Assembly (NCBI RefSeq): GCF_010499245.1
Contig: NZ_JAAGOW010000002.1
Coordinates: 310,001 to 374,000 of the forward strand
From: Variovorax sp. WS11
GTDB lineage: Bacteria > Pseudomonadota > Gammaproteobacteria > Burkholderiales > Burkholderiaceae_C
Direction of reading: 5' to 3'
Length of the DNA stretch: 64,000 nt
The notes beneath the pieces were generated by a model. It saw only the letters and a list, made by a program, of their open reading frames with translations, did no database searches and had not been told where the DNA came from. This document shows positions 1 through 8,263 of the stretch, piece after piece. Position numbers and translations under genes: made by a program. Position 1 is the first letter of the stretch, and each line of letters starts with the position of its first letter.

Positions 1-823
1 CGCGCAGCTGCGCATCGTCGCGCTCGAAGTCGGCCGTGGCCATGCGGAACCACACGCGGCTGCGTTCGGCTTCCATCGGGCAGATGAAGAGCGCGATCGA
101 CTCCTGGTAGTCCTCGATGCCCACGCTTGCGGCATCGGGCACCTTGGTCAGCACCGCGGCATAGGGTGCCGTGACCTCGTAGCGGTACTCGACCTGCGCC
201 GGTGCGGTGGAGTGAATGGTGGACTGCGGCTGCCAGGCCTTGCAGCCGGTGGCGAGCAGCCCTTGGGGCGTGGCCTCGACACGGTAGTCGTCGATCGCCG
301 TCATGTCGCGCGCCCCGAGCCAGCCTTCGTGCACGAAGCCGAAGTGCGCCATGTCCAGGAAGTTCTCGACCAGGCGTGGGGCGCTGGTCTCCACGTCATA
401 GGGCCCGCAGTTGATCTTGCGCAGCCGCGCGTCGTGTTCGGCCGCGAAGGCCGACAGCTCGCCGCCCTCGCCTTCCATGCGGACCCACACCAGGCCATGG
501 GCCTCGCGGGCCGCATGGACGGTGGCGCGATGCGTCGGCGGCGGCACAAAGTCCGGCAGCGCCGGCACATGCACGCTGCGGCCGCCGGCGGCGAAGCGCC
601 AGCCGTGGTACGGGCATTCGAGCGCCGTGCCGCCATCGCAGGGCACCACGCGCCCCAGCGAGAGCTGCGCGCCGCGATGCGGGCAGCGGTCGGTCCAGGC
701 CTGCACGACGCCCGCCGCGTCGCGCCACAGCACGAGGCCTTCGCCCAACAGCTGCACCGCGAGCGGCGCCTGCGCGACCTCGTCGGCCAGCGCGACCGGG
801 TGCCAGAGTTCTTTTTCGATCAT
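1..823 (-). CDS. Rieske [2Fe-2S] aromatic-ring/O- or N-demethylating oxygenase, alpha subunit (3' end cut by window)
   Basis: Reading from ATG at 823 the protein begins MIEKELWHPVALADEV. A Rieske cluster motif is visible: CPHRG near residue 47 and CPYHGW near residue 70. About 60 residues later comes the mononuclear-iron motif, ENFLDMAHFGFVH, with two His and an acidic residue. The reading frame stays open to base 1, so at least 274 residues are present and the C-terminus is missing. Family knowledge: such proteins (vanillate demethylase and phenylpropionate dioxygenase types) hydroxylate or demethylate small ring substrates using electrons from a separate reductase, not seen here. Position downstream of purine transporters and xanthine dehydrogenase suggests a purine or methylated-purine substrate, which is inference. 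A terminator separates it from the upstream gene, so it probably has its own promoter. Confidence 0.85.
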   Translation of the reverse strand, partial: MIEKELWHPVALADEVAQAPLAVQLLGEGLVLWRDAAGVVQAWTDRCPHRGAQLSLGRVVPCDGGTALECPYHGWRFAAGGRSVHVPALPDFVPPPTHRATVHAAREAHGLVWVRMEGEGGELSAFAAEHDARLRKINCGPYDVETSAPRLVENFLDMAHFGFVHEGWLGARDMTAIDDYRVEATPQGLLATGCKAWQPQSTIHSTAPAQVEYRYEVTAPYAAVLTKVPDAASVGIEDYQESIALFICPMEAERSRVWFRMATADFERDDAQLR

Positions 824-830
824 CGTGCGA

Positions 831-862
831 GTAAAAAGAAAAGGGTTGCCCAGGCAACCCTT
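831..862 (-). terminator. Rho-independent terminator after the BMP lipoprotein gene
   Basis: A perfect 10-bp inverted repeat, AAGGGTTGCC and GGCAACCCTT with a 2-base loop, occupies 841-862. On the minus strand it is followed by a T-rich run (complement of 831-840). It lies 20 bases beyond the stop codon at 883-885 and just before the Rieske gene start. Confidence 0.85.
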
Positions 863-882
863 CCAAGCGAAATCCGACCCGC

Positions 883-2052
883 TTACTTCTTGTCGCCGCC
901 CGGCACCTTGCCTTCCACGCCCTTGACGTAGAAGTTCACACCCGAGAGGAACTTGTCATCGGCGGCAGCGCCGGCAGCCACCAGCTCCTTGCCGTCCTGG
1001 CCGACGATCGGGCCCTTCCAGATCGAGAAGCTGCCGTCCTTCAGCCCCTTCTTGACTTCCTCGACCTTGGCCTTGGTCTCGGCCGGCACGTCCTCGGCGA
1101 TGGAGACGATGTCGATCGCGCCTTCCTTCACGCCCCACCAGGTCTGGCCGGTGGCCCACTTGCCGTCCAGCGCGTCCTGCACCGCCTTGGTGTAGTACGG
1201 CGTCCAGTTGATGACGGCCGAGGCCAGGTGCGCCTTGGGACCGTAGGCGGTCATGTCCGAGTCCCAGCCGAAGGCGCGCTTGCCCTTTTCCTGGGCGGTC
1301 TTGAGCACGGCCGGCGAGTCGGTGTTCTGGAACAGCACGTCGGCGCCGCCGTTGATCAGCGCGGTGGCGGCCTCGGTTTCCTTCGGCGGGCTGAACCACT
1401 CGTTGACCCACACCACCTTGGTCGTGACCTTCGGGTTGACCGACTGCGCGCCCATGGTGAAGGAGTTGATGTTGCGCAGCACTTCCGGGATCGGCACCGA
1501 GCCGACCACGCCCAGCGTGTTGCTCTTGGTCATCGCGCCCGCGATGATGCCGGCCATGTACGCGCCCTCGTAGGTGCGGCTGTCGTAGGTGCGCATGTTC
1601 TCGGCCGTCTTGTAGCCGGTGGCATGCTCGAACTTCACTTCCTTGCTGTCGTTCGCCACCTTGAGCATCGGCTCCATGTAGCCGAAGGTGGTGCCGAAGA
1701 TCAGCTTGTTGCCCTGCCCCACCATGTCGCGGAACACGCGCTCGGCATCGGCCGACTCGGGCACGCTCTCGACGAAGGTGGTCTTGATCTTGGCGCCGAA
1801 CTCCTTCTCGACTGCCTTGCGCGCGTTGTCGTGCGCGAAGGTCCAGCCACCGTCGCCAACCGGGCCCACATACGCCCACGCGACGTTCAGCGGAGCGGCC
1901 GGCGCAGGGGCCGCGGCCGTCGGGGCCGGAGCGGGTGCAGCGGGGGCCGGGGCCGGCGCTTCTTCCTTCTTGCCGCAGCCGATGAGAGCGGCCGAAGCGA
2001 CCGCGGACATGGCAGCGAGCTTGAGCAGGGAACGCTTGTTCAGATCATTCAT
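883..2052 (-). CDS. BMP-family ABC transporter substrate-binding lipoprotein (nucleoside/purine type)
   Basis: 389 residues from ATG at 2052 (MNDLNKRSLLKLAAMSAV). An upstream in-frame ATG at 2088 is less likely because the signal sequence fits the downstream start. The N-terminus has basic residues, a hydrophobic stretch and a lipobox ending LIGC, then an Ala/Pro-rich linker to about residue 55. The mature domain matches basic membrane protein (BMP/PnrA) binding proteins, for example VAWAYVGPVGDGGW and a late GQDGKELVAAG. Family members bind purine nucleosides or related compounds outside the inner membrane. It is the last gene of the ABC operon 5706-883 and is followed by a strong terminator. 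Ligand is inferred from family and from neighbouring purine genes. Confidence 0.9.
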   Translation of the reverse strand: MNDLNKRSLLKLAAMSAVASAALIGCGKKEEAPAPAPAAPAPAPTAAAPAPAAPLNVAWAYVGPVGDGGWTFAHDNARKAVEKEFGAKIKTTFVESVPESADAERVFRDMVGQGNKLIFGTTFGYMEPMLKVANDSKEVKFEHATGYKTAENMRTYDSRTYEGAYMAGIIAGAMTKSNTLGVVGSVPIPEVLRNINSFTMGAQSVNPKVTTKVVWVNEWFSPPKETEAATALINGGADVLFQNTDSPAVLKTAQEKGKRAFGWDSDMTAYGPKAHLASAVINWTPYYTKAVQDALDGKWATGQTWWGVKEGAIDIVSIAEDVPAETKAKVEEVKKGLKDGSFSIWKGPIVGQDGKELVAAGAAADDKFLSGVNFYVKGVEGKVPGGDKK

Positions 2053-2100
2053 TGGGAGGAATCCTCGAAGGACGGTTGCTGGAAACAATTGTGAACGGAA

Positions 2101-3021
2101 TTATGAGCCGGGGTAGAAGGGTTTCCCGATGGAAGCCGGCATGTTGATGCGGATGAAAGCCGGGTTGCGCGAGATCAGCGCCAGCACCACGATCGGCGCG
2201 ATGTACTGCAGCATGCTGAGGAACTGGCTGGGCACGTTCACGCCCGTGCTCTGCAGGTGGAAGCCCAGCATCGAGACCCCGCCGAACAGGTACGCGCCCA
2301 GCAGCACTCGCACCGGCCGCCAGGTCGCGAAGGTGGTGAGTGCCAGCGCGATCCAGCCGCGGCCGGCCACCATGCCTTCCACCCACAGCGGCGTGTAGAC
2401 GGTCGACAGATACGCGCCGGCCAGCCCGCACAGCGCGCCGCCCGCGATCACCGCCATGAAGCGGATGCGTCGCACCGGATAGCCCAGCGCATGCGAGGAC
2501 TCCGGCGACTCGCCCACCGAACGCAGCACGAGCCCGGCGCGGGTGCGGTAGAGAAACCAGATCAGGCCGATGGTCAGCAGCACTGCGAAATACACCATCG
2601 GGTGATGGCGGAACAGGGCCGGCCCGACGAGCGGAATGTCGCCCAGGAGCGGCAACGCGTAGCTGATGCTCTCGGGCAGCTTGGCCTGCACGAAGTTGAT
2701 GCCCGCGAAAGCCGAGAAGCCGACACCGAAGAGACTGAGCGCCAGCCCGGTCGCGTACTGGTTGGTGTTGAGCCAGATCACCAGCACGCCGAAGAAGGCC
2801 GCCAGCAGCGCCCCCGCTGCCATGCCGGCCGCAAAGCCGAGCCAGGTGTTGCCCGTGGTGACCACGGCGGCGAAGCCGGCGATGGCTGCGCACAGCATCA
2901 TCCCCTCGGCGCCGAGGTTGACGATGCCGGCCTTTTCGTTGATCAGCAGGCCCAGCGCCGCGATTGCGAGCACCGTGCCGGCGCTGAGCGTCGAGCCGAG
3001 GAGGAGTGCGTACGATTCCAT
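2101..3021 (-). CDS. ABC transporter permease, nucleoside/BMP type (second permease)
   Basis: 306 residues from ATG at 3021 (MESYALLLGSTLSAGTVL). The frame stays open upstream, but the start at 3021 overlaps the stop of the preceding permease as TGATG, a typical coupled start. The protein is almost entirely hydrophobic segments and carries the signature INEKAGIVNLGAEGMM of the branched-chain/nucleoside permease superfamily, like NupQ/YufQ proteins. It should form the membrane channel with the 384-residue permease encoded upstream. Ends GKPFYPGS. Confidence 0.9.
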   Translation of the reverse strand: MESYALLLGSTLSAGTVLAIAALGLLINEKAGIVNLGAEGMMLCAAIAGFAAVVTTGNTWLGFAAGMAAGALLAAFFGVLVIWLNTNQYATGLALSLFGVGFSAFAGINFVQAKLPESISYALPLLGDIPLVGPALFRHHPMVYFAVLLTIGLIWFLYRTRAGLVLRSVGESPESSHALGYPVRRIRFMAVIAGGALCGLAGAYLSTVYTPLWVEGMVAGRGWIALALTTFATWRPVRVLLGAYLFGGVSMLGFHLQSTGVNVPSQFLSMLQYIAPIVVLALISRNPAFIRINMPASIGKPFYPGS

Positions 3022-4175
3022 CAGATGGCTCCTTCCGGGGCTTGGGCTGTGACAGGCGCGTTCAGCGGCGTGCTGGCTTGCAGCGAAGAGGTGCCCGCAG
3101 GCGCGGCCAGCGGCTTGGGCGCCGACTTGCGGCGGATGCGGTAGGCGATCAGCGTGTCGCAGGCCAGCAGCGTGAACAGCAGCAACCCCTGGAACACGCC
3201 CGTCAGCGACTTGGGCAGCCCCAGCCGCGACTGCGCCAACTCGCCGCCGATGTAGAACATGCTCATCAGGATGGCAGAGAAGATCATGCCCACCGGATGC
3301 AGCCGTCCGACGAAGGCCACGATGATGGCCGCGAAGCCGTAGCCCGCCGGCACGTAGGGCGTGAGCTGGCCGATCGGGCCCGCCACTTCCAGCGCGCCCG
3401 CCAGGCCGGCCGCGCCGCCCGAGGTGAGCAGCGCGACCCAGATGGCGCGCCGCGCCGAGAAGCCCGCATAGCGCGCCGCCGCCGGCGCGAGGCCGCCCAC
3501 CTGCTGCGCAAAGCCGGCCCGCGTGCGGAACAGGAACACCCACAGCGCCGCCGCACCCGCCAGCGCGATGATCAGCCCGATGCTCACGCGCGAGCCCTTG
3601 ATGAGACGCGGGATCTGGGTCACCGCCTCGAAGGTCTTGGTCTGCGGGAAGTTGTAGCCCAGCGGGTCCTTCCAGGGCCCGTAGACCATGTAGCCCAGCA
3701 GCAGCGTCGCCACGTAGACCAGCATCAGGCTCACCAGGATCTCGCTGGCGTTGAAGCGGTCGCGCAGCAGGGCGACGATGCCGGCCCACACCATGCCGCC
3801 CAGGATGCCGGCCACGAGGATTGCGGCCACGATCCACCCGCCGGTGGTCTTGTCGGCCATCAGCGCCACGCCGCCGGCCGCGATGGCGCCGAAGACGAAC
3901 TGCCCCTCGGCCCCGATGTTCCAGACGTTGGAGCGGAAGCACACGGCCAGCCCGAGCGCGATGATGAGCAGCGGCGTGGCCTTGACCATCAGCTCGCCCA
4001 GCGCGTAGCCGCTCTTGATCGGCTCCCAGAAGAAGACGAGCAGGCCCTTGACCGGGTCCTTGCCGAGCAGCGAGAACAGCACCATGCCGATCAACACCGT
4101 GACGGCCAGGGCCAGGATCGGCGAGCCGTAGCTCCAGAAGCGCGAGAGCTGCGGGCGGGGTTCGAGCTTAAGCAT
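3021..4175 (-). CDS. ABC transporter permease, nucleoside/BMP type (first permease)
   Basis: 384 residues, start ATG at 4175, overlapping the ATPase gene by 8 bases and the next permease by 1 base. Many hydrophobic helices; the conserved segment SNVWNIGAEGQFVFGA corresponds to the cytoplasmic coupling region of this permease family. An Ala/Pro-rich cytoplasmic tail ends the protein. With the ATPase, second permease and BMP lipoprotein it makes a complete importer. Family members such as BmpDEFG and NupABC take up nucleosides; the substrate here is inferred. Confidence 0.9.
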   Translation of the reverse strand: MLKLEPRPQLSRFWSYGSPILALAVTVLIGMVLFSLLGKDPVKGLLVFFWEPIKSGYALGELMVKATPLLIIALGLAVCFRSNVWNIGAEGQFVFGAIAAGGVALMADKTTGGWIVAAILVAGILGGMVWAGIVALLRDRFNASEILVSLMLVYVATLLLGYMVYGPWKDPLGYNFPQTKTFEAVTQIPRLIKGSRVSIGLIIALAGAAALWVFLFRTRAGFAQQVGGLAPAAARYAGFSARRAIWVALLTSGGAAGLAGALEVAGPIGQLTPYVPAGYGFAAIIVAFVGRLHPVGMIFSAILMSMFYIGGELAQSRLGLPKSLTGVFQGLLLFTLLACDTLIAYRIRRKSAPKPLAAPAGTSSLQASTPLNAPVTAQAPEGAI

Positions 4176-5706
4176 GGGCCACCTCTTCTTTCGTTGCCGC
4201 GTGGGGCTGGCCGCTCCACAGGCCGCTCATCCACTCGCCGATCTGCGGTACGGTGGCCGCGGCGCGATCGATGGAAGGCGACATCCGCCCCTTGGCGATG
4301 ACGTGCAGCCGGTCGCTGATCTCGAACAGCTCGTCCAGCTCTTCGCTCACCACCAGCACGGCGCAGCCGGCGTCGCGCAGGGCCAGGATCTCCCCGCGGA
4401 TCAGGGCCGCGGCGCCCACGTCCACACCCCAGGTGGGCTGCGAGACGACGAAGATCTTCGGGTTGGCGTCGATCTCGCGCCCGACGATGAACTTCTGCAG
4501 GTTGCCGCCCGAGAGCGAGCGCGCCGCCGCGCCCGGCCCACCGGCCTTGACCTTGAAGCGCTCGATGATGCGGCCCGCATGCTGCTGCAGCGCGCCGGTT
4601 CGAATCCAGCCGCCCCGGCCCACCGCGTTGCTGCGCGTGAGCAGCATGTTGTGCGCCAGGCTCAGCGTCGGCACTGCACCGCGGCCCAGCCGCTCCTCGG
4701 GCACGAAGTGCAGGCCCAGCGCGCGCCGCCGGCGCGGGCGGAAGTGCGCGGCCGGCTTGCCGAAGACCTCGATCATCCCGGCCTCGGCGCGCGTGTCTTC
4801 GCCGGAGAGCGCATACAGCAACTCCTTCTGGCCGTTGCCCGACACGCCCGCGATGCCCACCACCTCGCCGGCACGCACCTCGAGCGAGACGCCGTCGAGG
4901 TCGACCCCGAACTGGTCCTCGCGTGCCAGCGTCAGCTCCTTGACCTGCAGAGCCACGGCCCCTGCATGCACCGGCCGGTGCTGCAAGGGCGGTGGTTCCG
5001 CGCCGATCATCAGGCGTGACAGCGACTCGTTGCTCTCGTTCTGCGGATTGCACACCCCCGTCACCTTGCCGCCGCGCAGCACGGTGCAGGCGGTGCACAG
5101 CTCGCGGATCTCGTGCAGCTTGTGGCTGATGTAGAGGATGCTGCAGCCCTCGGCCGCCAGCTTCTTGAGCACCACGAAGAGCTTGGTCACGGCCTGGGGC
5201 GTGAGCACCGAGGTGGGCTCGTCGAGGATCAGCAGCTTGGGGTCGGTCAGCAGCGCGCGGATGATCTCCACCCGCTGCATCTCACCCACCGAGAGGGTGT
5301 GGACCGGGCGCGAGGGGTCGATGTCCAGCCCGTACTCGCCGGCCTTGGCCGAGATGCGCTGCGTGACCTCGGCCAGCGTGAGGCTCTTCTCGAGCCCCAG
5401 CCAGACGTTCTCGGCCACGGTGAGGGTGTCGAACAGGCTGAAGTGCTGGAACACCATGCTGATGCCCAGCGCCCTCGCCTCCTGCGGGTTGCGCACGTTG
5501 ACCGGCTGGCCGTTGAACATCACGCTGCCCTCGTCGGGCTTGACGGAGCCGTAGATGATCTTCATCAGCGTGGACTTGCCGGCGCCGTTCTCGCCGAGCA
5601 CGGCGTGGGTTTCGCCCGGCGCTACCGTGAGCGAGACGTCGCTGTTGGCGACGACCGAGGGGTAGCGCTTGGTGATGTTCGAGAGCTGGAGTCGTTGGAT
5701 TGTCAT
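4168..5706 (-). CDS. ABC transporter ATP-binding protein with two nucleotide-binding domains, nucleoside/BMP type
   Basis: 512 residues from ATG at 5706. Domain 1 has Walker A GENGAGKST near residue 38, signature LSVGEMQRVEI near 140 and Walker B LLILDEPTSVLTP. Domain 2 begins near residue 255 with a degenerate Walker A (GVSGNGQKEL) and a full signature LSGGNLQKFIVGREI near 397. This paired arrangement is typical of sugar and nucleoside importers (YufO/RbsA-like). First gene of the importer operon; 82 bases separate it from the purine permease gene upstream, which reads the same way. Confidence 0.92.
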   Translation of the reverse strand: MTIQRLQLSNITKRYPSVVANSDVSLTVAPGETHAVLGENGAGKSTLMKIIYGSVKPDEGSVMFNGQPVNVRNPQEARALGISMVFQHFSLFDTLTVAENVWLGLEKSLTLAEVTQRISAKAGEYGLDIDPSRPVHTLSVGEMQRVEIIRALLTDPKLLILDEPTSVLTPQAVTKLFVVLKKLAAEGCSILYISHKLHEIRELCTACTVLRGGKVTGVCNPQNESNESLSRLMIGAEPPPLQHRPVHAGAVALQVKELTLAREDQFGVDLDGVSLEVRAGEVVGIAGVSGNGQKELLYALSGEDTRAEAGMIEVFGKPAAHFRPRRRRALGLHFVPEERLGRGAVPTLSLAHNMLLTRSNAVGRGGWIRTGALQQHAGRIIERFKVKAGGPGAAARSLSGGNLQKFIVGREIDANPKIFVVSQPTWGVDVGAAALIRGEILALRDAGCAVLVVSEELDELFEISDRLHVIAKGRMSPSIDRAAATVPQIGEWMSGLWSGQPHAATKEEVAHA

Positions 5707-5788
5707 GCCTGTGCCTGGCCTGTGGGTTATCGAATCGCCCTCAACCGCCCCGGCGTCTGGCCCAGGGCGATCGCATTATTTTCTGCCG

Positions 5789-7153
5789 TCAGTGTCCGCC
5801 GATGTAGATGAACTTGAAGAGGAAAACCCCGCCGATCAGCCACACCATCCAGTGCACCTGCCTCGCGCGGCCGGTGAACAGCTTCAGGACCGCATAGGTG
5901 ATGAAGCCGAAGGCCAGGCCGTTGGCGATCGAGTAGGTGAAGGGCATGGCGAGCGCAGTGACCGCGGCCGGGATCACCTCGGTCGTGTCGTCCCAATCGA
6001 GCTCGGTGATATCCCTAAGCATCAAACAGGCCACGAAGAAGAGCGCGGGGGCGGTGGCGTATGCCGGCACGGCGCCGGCCAGCGGCGAGATCGCCAGCGC
6101 GGCCAGGAACAACACCGCCACCGTGAGCGCGGTCAGGCCGGTGCGGCCGCCGGCTTGCACGCCGGCTGCGCTCTCCACGTAGGCCGTGGTGCTGGAGGTG
6201 CCCAGCAGCGAGCCCGCGAAGATCGCGCCGCTGTCGGCCAGGAGCGACTTGTTGAGCCGGTCCATCTTGCCCGGCACCAGCAGGCCGGCGCGGCGCGCCA
6301 CGCCCATCAGGGTGCCGGTGGCGTCGAACAGCTCGACCAGGAAGAACACCAGGATCACGTTCAGGATGCCGCCCGACAGCGCCGACTTGATGTCAAGCTG
6401 CAGGAAGGTGGGCGCGATCGAAGGCGGTGCCGAGAACACGCCGTGGAAGGTGTTGCCGCCGAAGAAGAAGGACAGCACCGTCACGCCGAGGATGCCGATC
6501 AGGATCGCGCCGGGCACCTTCAGCCGGTCGAGCACCACGATGGTGAAGAAGCCCAGCGTCGCCAGCACCACCTGCGGCGTGTGCAGGTCGCCGAGCGTGA
6601 TGTAGGTGGCCTTGGAGGGCGCGACGATGCCGGCGCTCTTGAGCGCGATGATCGCCAGGAACAGGCCGATGCCCACCGTGATCGCCAGCCGTATGGACTG
6701 CGGGATGCCGCGGATGATCAGCTCCCGCAGCCGGAACACCGTGACCAGCAGGAACAGGCAGCCCGAGACGAAGACCGCGCCCAGCGCCGCCTGCCAGGTG
6801 AAGCCCATCTGCAGCACCACCACGTAGGCGAAATAGGCGTTGAGCCCCATGCCCGGCGCCAGCGCGATCGGGTAGTTGGCGTAGAAGGCCATGATCCCCG
6901 TGCCCAGCGCCGCGATCAGGCAGGTGGCGACGAACACGGCGTCCTTCGGCATGCCCGCGTCGCCCAGGATCGACGGGTTGACGAAGATGATGTAGGCCAT
7001 CGTCAGGAAGGTGGTGAGGCCAGCCACGATTTCGGTGCGAACCGTGGTGTTGTGTTCCCTGAGCTTGAACATCCGCTCGGCCCAGCCGGTGGCCGGGGGT
7101 GCAGAGCTGGTGTCGTGCTCGCTGACATCGAGCATCTGTTGTGTGCGGTTCAT
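5789..7153 (-). CDS. NCS2-family purine permease (AzgA-like adenine/guanine/hypoxanthine transporter)
   Basis: 454 residues with about a dozen hydrophobic segments. The segments REHNTTVRTEIVAGLTTFLT near the N-terminus and PGMGLNAYFAY near residue 98 are hallmarks of the AzgA branch of nucleobase:cation symporters, as is the late SAAGVQAGGRTGLTALT. A GGAGA ribosome site lies about 8 bases before the ATG. The role is proton- or sodium-driven uptake of purine bases. It sits between a LysR regulator and a nucleoside-type ABC importer, all in one orientation with xanthine dehydrogenase, so a purine scavenging and catabolism function is well supported. Confidence 0.92.
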   Translation of the reverse strand: MNRTQQMLDVSEHDTSSAPPATGWAERMFKLREHNTTVRTEIVAGLTTFLTMAYIIFVNPSILGDAGMPKDAVFVATCLIAALGTGIMAFYANYPIALAPGMGLNAYFAYVVVLQMGFTWQAALGAVFVSGCLFLLVTVFRLRELIIRGIPQSIRLAITVGIGLFLAIIALKSAGIVAPSKATYITLGDLHTPQVVLATLGFFTIVVLDRLKVPGAILIGILGVTVLSFFFGGNTFHGVFSAPPSIAPTFLQLDIKSALSGGILNVILVFFLVELFDATGTLMGVARRAGLLVPGKMDRLNKSLLADSGAIFAGSLLGTSSTTAYVESAAGVQAGGRTGLTALTVAVLFLAALAISPLAGAVPAYATAPALFFVACLMLRDITELDWDDTTEVIPAAVTALAMPFTYSIANGLAFGFITYAVLKLFTGRARQVHWMVWLIGGVFLFKFIYIGGH

Positions 7154-7227
7154 CGCGTTGTCTCCGTCTCTCTTGTGGAATGGCGTTGGCAGATGTCGCG
7201 ACGCCGGGCGCGAGTTGTGAAGGCCGG

Positions 7228-8181
7228 CTATCCGGAGCCGGTCGAAGAAGCGGCGGGCCTCAGCGAGGCCGCGACCGATTTGGTCCGCTCGCGCAGCCAG
7301 CGCGCGGAGCTGGAGGAATGGGTGCGCTCATGCCACAGCTGGTAGTACATGAGGCGCGGCAGCGCGATCGGGCACGGGAGGATCGTGACCGGCAAGCGGT
7401 CGAGGAAGCGCTCGCAGTACTGCCGCCCGGTGGTGAGCACCAGCAGGCTGGAGGCCACCATGTCCGGGATCAACCCGAAGTGCGCGCAGCGCGCCGTGAT
7501 GTTGCGCTGCCGGCCCTGCTCGTCGAGCATCTGGTCGATGATGCCGCGCGCGCCCGGATGCAGCGCCGTCGGCGCCACGTGCTCGGCCGAGAGCCAGCTG
7601 TCCAGGTCCCAGCCGCGGCGCACCGCCGGATGGTCCTGGTTGACCAGGCAGACGATCTCGTCGCCGAAGAGCCGCGCCATGTGCAGGTCTTCCGGCGGCT
7701 TGAGCCAGTTGCCGATCACCAGGTCGACCTGGCCGAGCGACAGGTGCGCGTGGTAGTCCGAGTCGGACGACAGCGCATGGATCTCGATGCCGCACAGCGG
7801 CGCTTGCGCCTTGACCTGCGCGACCAGCATGGGCAGGAAGAGCGGGTCGAGGTAGTCCGAGGCGGCGATGCGGAAGGTGGTCTGCGCGGTCTGCGGATCG
7901 AAGCCGCGCGCATCCGAGAACAGCATCTCCGCCGCGCGCAGGATGCTGGCGGCCGGGTCGATCATGCGCAGCCCCGCATCCGTGGGCACCATGCCCGAGC
8001 CCGAGCGCACCAGCAGCGGGTCGCCCGAGAGCTCGCGCAGGCGCTTCAGCGCGGCCGAGACGGCCGGCTGGTACATGCCCAGGCGGATGGCTGCGCGCGA
8101 GACGCTGCGGTCGGTCAACACGGTATGAAGCACCCGGATGAGGTGAAGGTCGATCTTGTCCAGAAGCGCTTGGTCTCTCAT
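7228..8181 (-). CDS. LysR-family transcriptional regulator of the purine locus
   Basis: 317 residues from ATG at 8181 (MRDQALLDKIDLHLIRV). An in-frame ATG at 8232 would add 17 residues unlike the family. The N-terminal winged helix-turn-helix spans roughly residues 10-70, with the recognition region SVSRAAIRLGMYQPAVSAAL. The rest is a LysR substrate-binding domain of the NahR/NodD-like subgroup. It lies between xdhB and the purine permease in the same direction, so it may be co-transcribed with xdhAB rather than divergent, which is less common for LysR genes. Probable targets are the flanking purine genes; the inducer is unknown. Confidence 0.88.
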   Translation of the reverse strand: MRDQALLDKIDLHLIRVLHTVLTDRSVSRAAIRLGMYQPAVSAALKRLRELSGDPLLVRSGSGMVPTDAGLRMIDPAASILRAAEMLFSDARGFDPQTAQTTFRIAASDYLDPLFLPMLVAQVKAQAPLCGIEIHALSSDSDYHAHLSLGQVDLVIGNWLKPPEDLHMARLFGDEIVCLVNQDHPAVRRGWDLDSWLSAEHVAPTALHPGARGIIDQMLDEQGRQRNITARCAHFGLIPDMVASSLLVLTTGRQYCERFLDRLPVTILPCPIALPRLMYYQLWHERTHSSSSARWLRERTKSVAASLRPAASSTGSG

Positions 8182-8263
8182 GGGCTGCCCGCAGGGTGAT
8201 GGGAACGTGCGGGCAGTTATACAGCGCAGCATTCACATCGGGCCCCTTGTTCATTGGGCAGAT

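Noticed and set aside
2053..2100. Possible attenuator between ABC permease and BMP genes
   Set aside because: Only a 48-base gap without a clear hairpin or T run.
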